A DNA stretch of 64,000 bases, taken from the NCBI GenBank assembly GCA_946699065.1, contig CAMPDV010000023.1, positions 930,001 to 994,000 on the forward strand. The letters run 5' to 3'. The DNA comes from Loxodes magnus. Its lineage: Eukaryota; Ciliophora; Karyorelictea; Loxodida; Loxodidae. The notes under the pieces are model-generated. The model saw only the letters and a program-made list of their open reading frames with translations. It was not told where the DNA came from and did not search any database. The stretch's first letter is position 1. Each line of letters begins with the position of its first letter. This document shows positions 63,214 to 64,000 of this stretch, piece after piece. A program made the translations under genes and the position numbers.

Positions 63214-64000
63214 TTTATTTTACTTATATCAAAAATTAAATATTAATAAATCTAAGATTTCATTTAATCTAATTTATTCTTTCAAATTTAGGATTTATAA
63301 ATTTATTGCAATTTCTTCTATTTCTTTATAAAATTTTAGTATTTTAATCTTTTAAAATATTTTATATAATTTTCCTATATTTTTATTATACTTTTAGTCT
63401 AATATTAATAATGCATTTATATATTGATATTGATATTGATAATTATTTAATTCAGGCAGAACCTTCTATCTCTATTTGTGTTAATTTTGTTTCATTTATT
63501 TAATATTAATTTTTTTAATTAAATTCTTTATAAAGAATAAAAGTTTAATTACAATTTTCAATTTCAATAATTTAAGAATATATCTAATCTGAAGATGCTT
63601 TTTATATTTAAAAATTCAAATTTAAATATTCAAATGTTTGAAATTAATAGCTTTTTAAATTTAATATTGCTAAGATCCATTGAAGTAATCACTGCTGAAG
63701 AGATAATTAGAGTAAAAAATGTTAGAGAAAAATTATTAATTATATTTATAAAATTTGTTAAATAGATAGATTAATTAATTAACCTTTAGTATTTTTAGCA
63801 TTTTATTAAACTTTATATCTTTTTAAGTTTTTCATTATGTTTAAAATGATATACTTTGAAGTTTAAGTAACTTCTTTAAAAATAAAAAATTTAACTTAAA
63901 TTAATAATTTATTATTTATATAAAGTTAATAGGCTTTTATTTTTAAATTTAATTTATAAAAATTATTCAAAGAAACATACTTTGGATATTAATAATTAAG
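63214..64000. other. AT-rich sequence to the window end
   Basis: Upstream of receptor paralog 2. Nothing recognised. Confidence 0.4.

Overview
This is nuclear DNA of a ciliate with a reassigned genetic code. In every recognisable gene TAA and TAG read as glutamine, and TGA reads as tryptophan inside genes yet also ends them. Conserved residues fix this: the Gln of the kinesin motif KKINQSL is TAA, and Trp codons in the phosphate transporter, the SLC45-like transporter and KIN17 are TGA. That combination is the karyorelictean code (table 27, Loxodes and relatives); the Condylostoma code (table 28) is not excluded. DNA between genes is extremely AT-rich, and ordinary introns are tiny (16-23 nt, GT..AG). 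The exact species is inference.

Bases 1-24200 are gene-dense. In order: kinesin (-), MGRN1-like RING E3 ligase (+), PiT phosphate transporter (+) only 12 bp later, SPRY-domain protein (-), an unidentified gene (+), SLC45-like sugar transporter (-), a secreted protein with seven cysteine repeats (+), a protein ending in a CaaX-like box (-), alanine aminotransferase (-), KIN17 (+), a small Cys-rich membrane protein (-), a type II membrane glycosyltransferase (-), a YeeE/YedE-type thiosulfate transporter (-) and a MORN-repeat protein (+).

Bases 24200-33700 are mostly AT-rich spacer but hold the most remarkable object here, a plus-strand gene at 28364-31953. After a 285-nt first exon it breaks into about 130 exons, roughly 120 of them exactly 3 nt long (one codon), separated by about 130 introns averaging about 20 nt. 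The pattern AG-NNN-GT recurs for 3.3 kb. The few longer exons (9 to 48 nt) are all multiples of 3, and the joined phase-0 frame runs to a TGA. It predicts a protein of about 317 residues: Q/N/E-rich start, Arg/Lys-rich middle, hydrophobic end.

Bases 33700-59400 are repeat territory. At least seven diverged copies of a gag-like protein family (coiled coil plus CCHC zinc knuckle) lie in both orientations with no reverse transcriptase visible. A SINE-like family shares a 3' hairpin and an (ATTT)n tail; one copy, with a 16-bp target-site duplication, splits a receptor gene. A 2.6-kb element has 300-bp terminal inverted repeats.

Bases 43588-47800 and 59398-63213 hold two paralogous receptor-like genes (-): a large periplasmic-binding-like ectodomain followed by many membrane segments. 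The first is broken by the SINE; the second reads through intact over 1271 codons.
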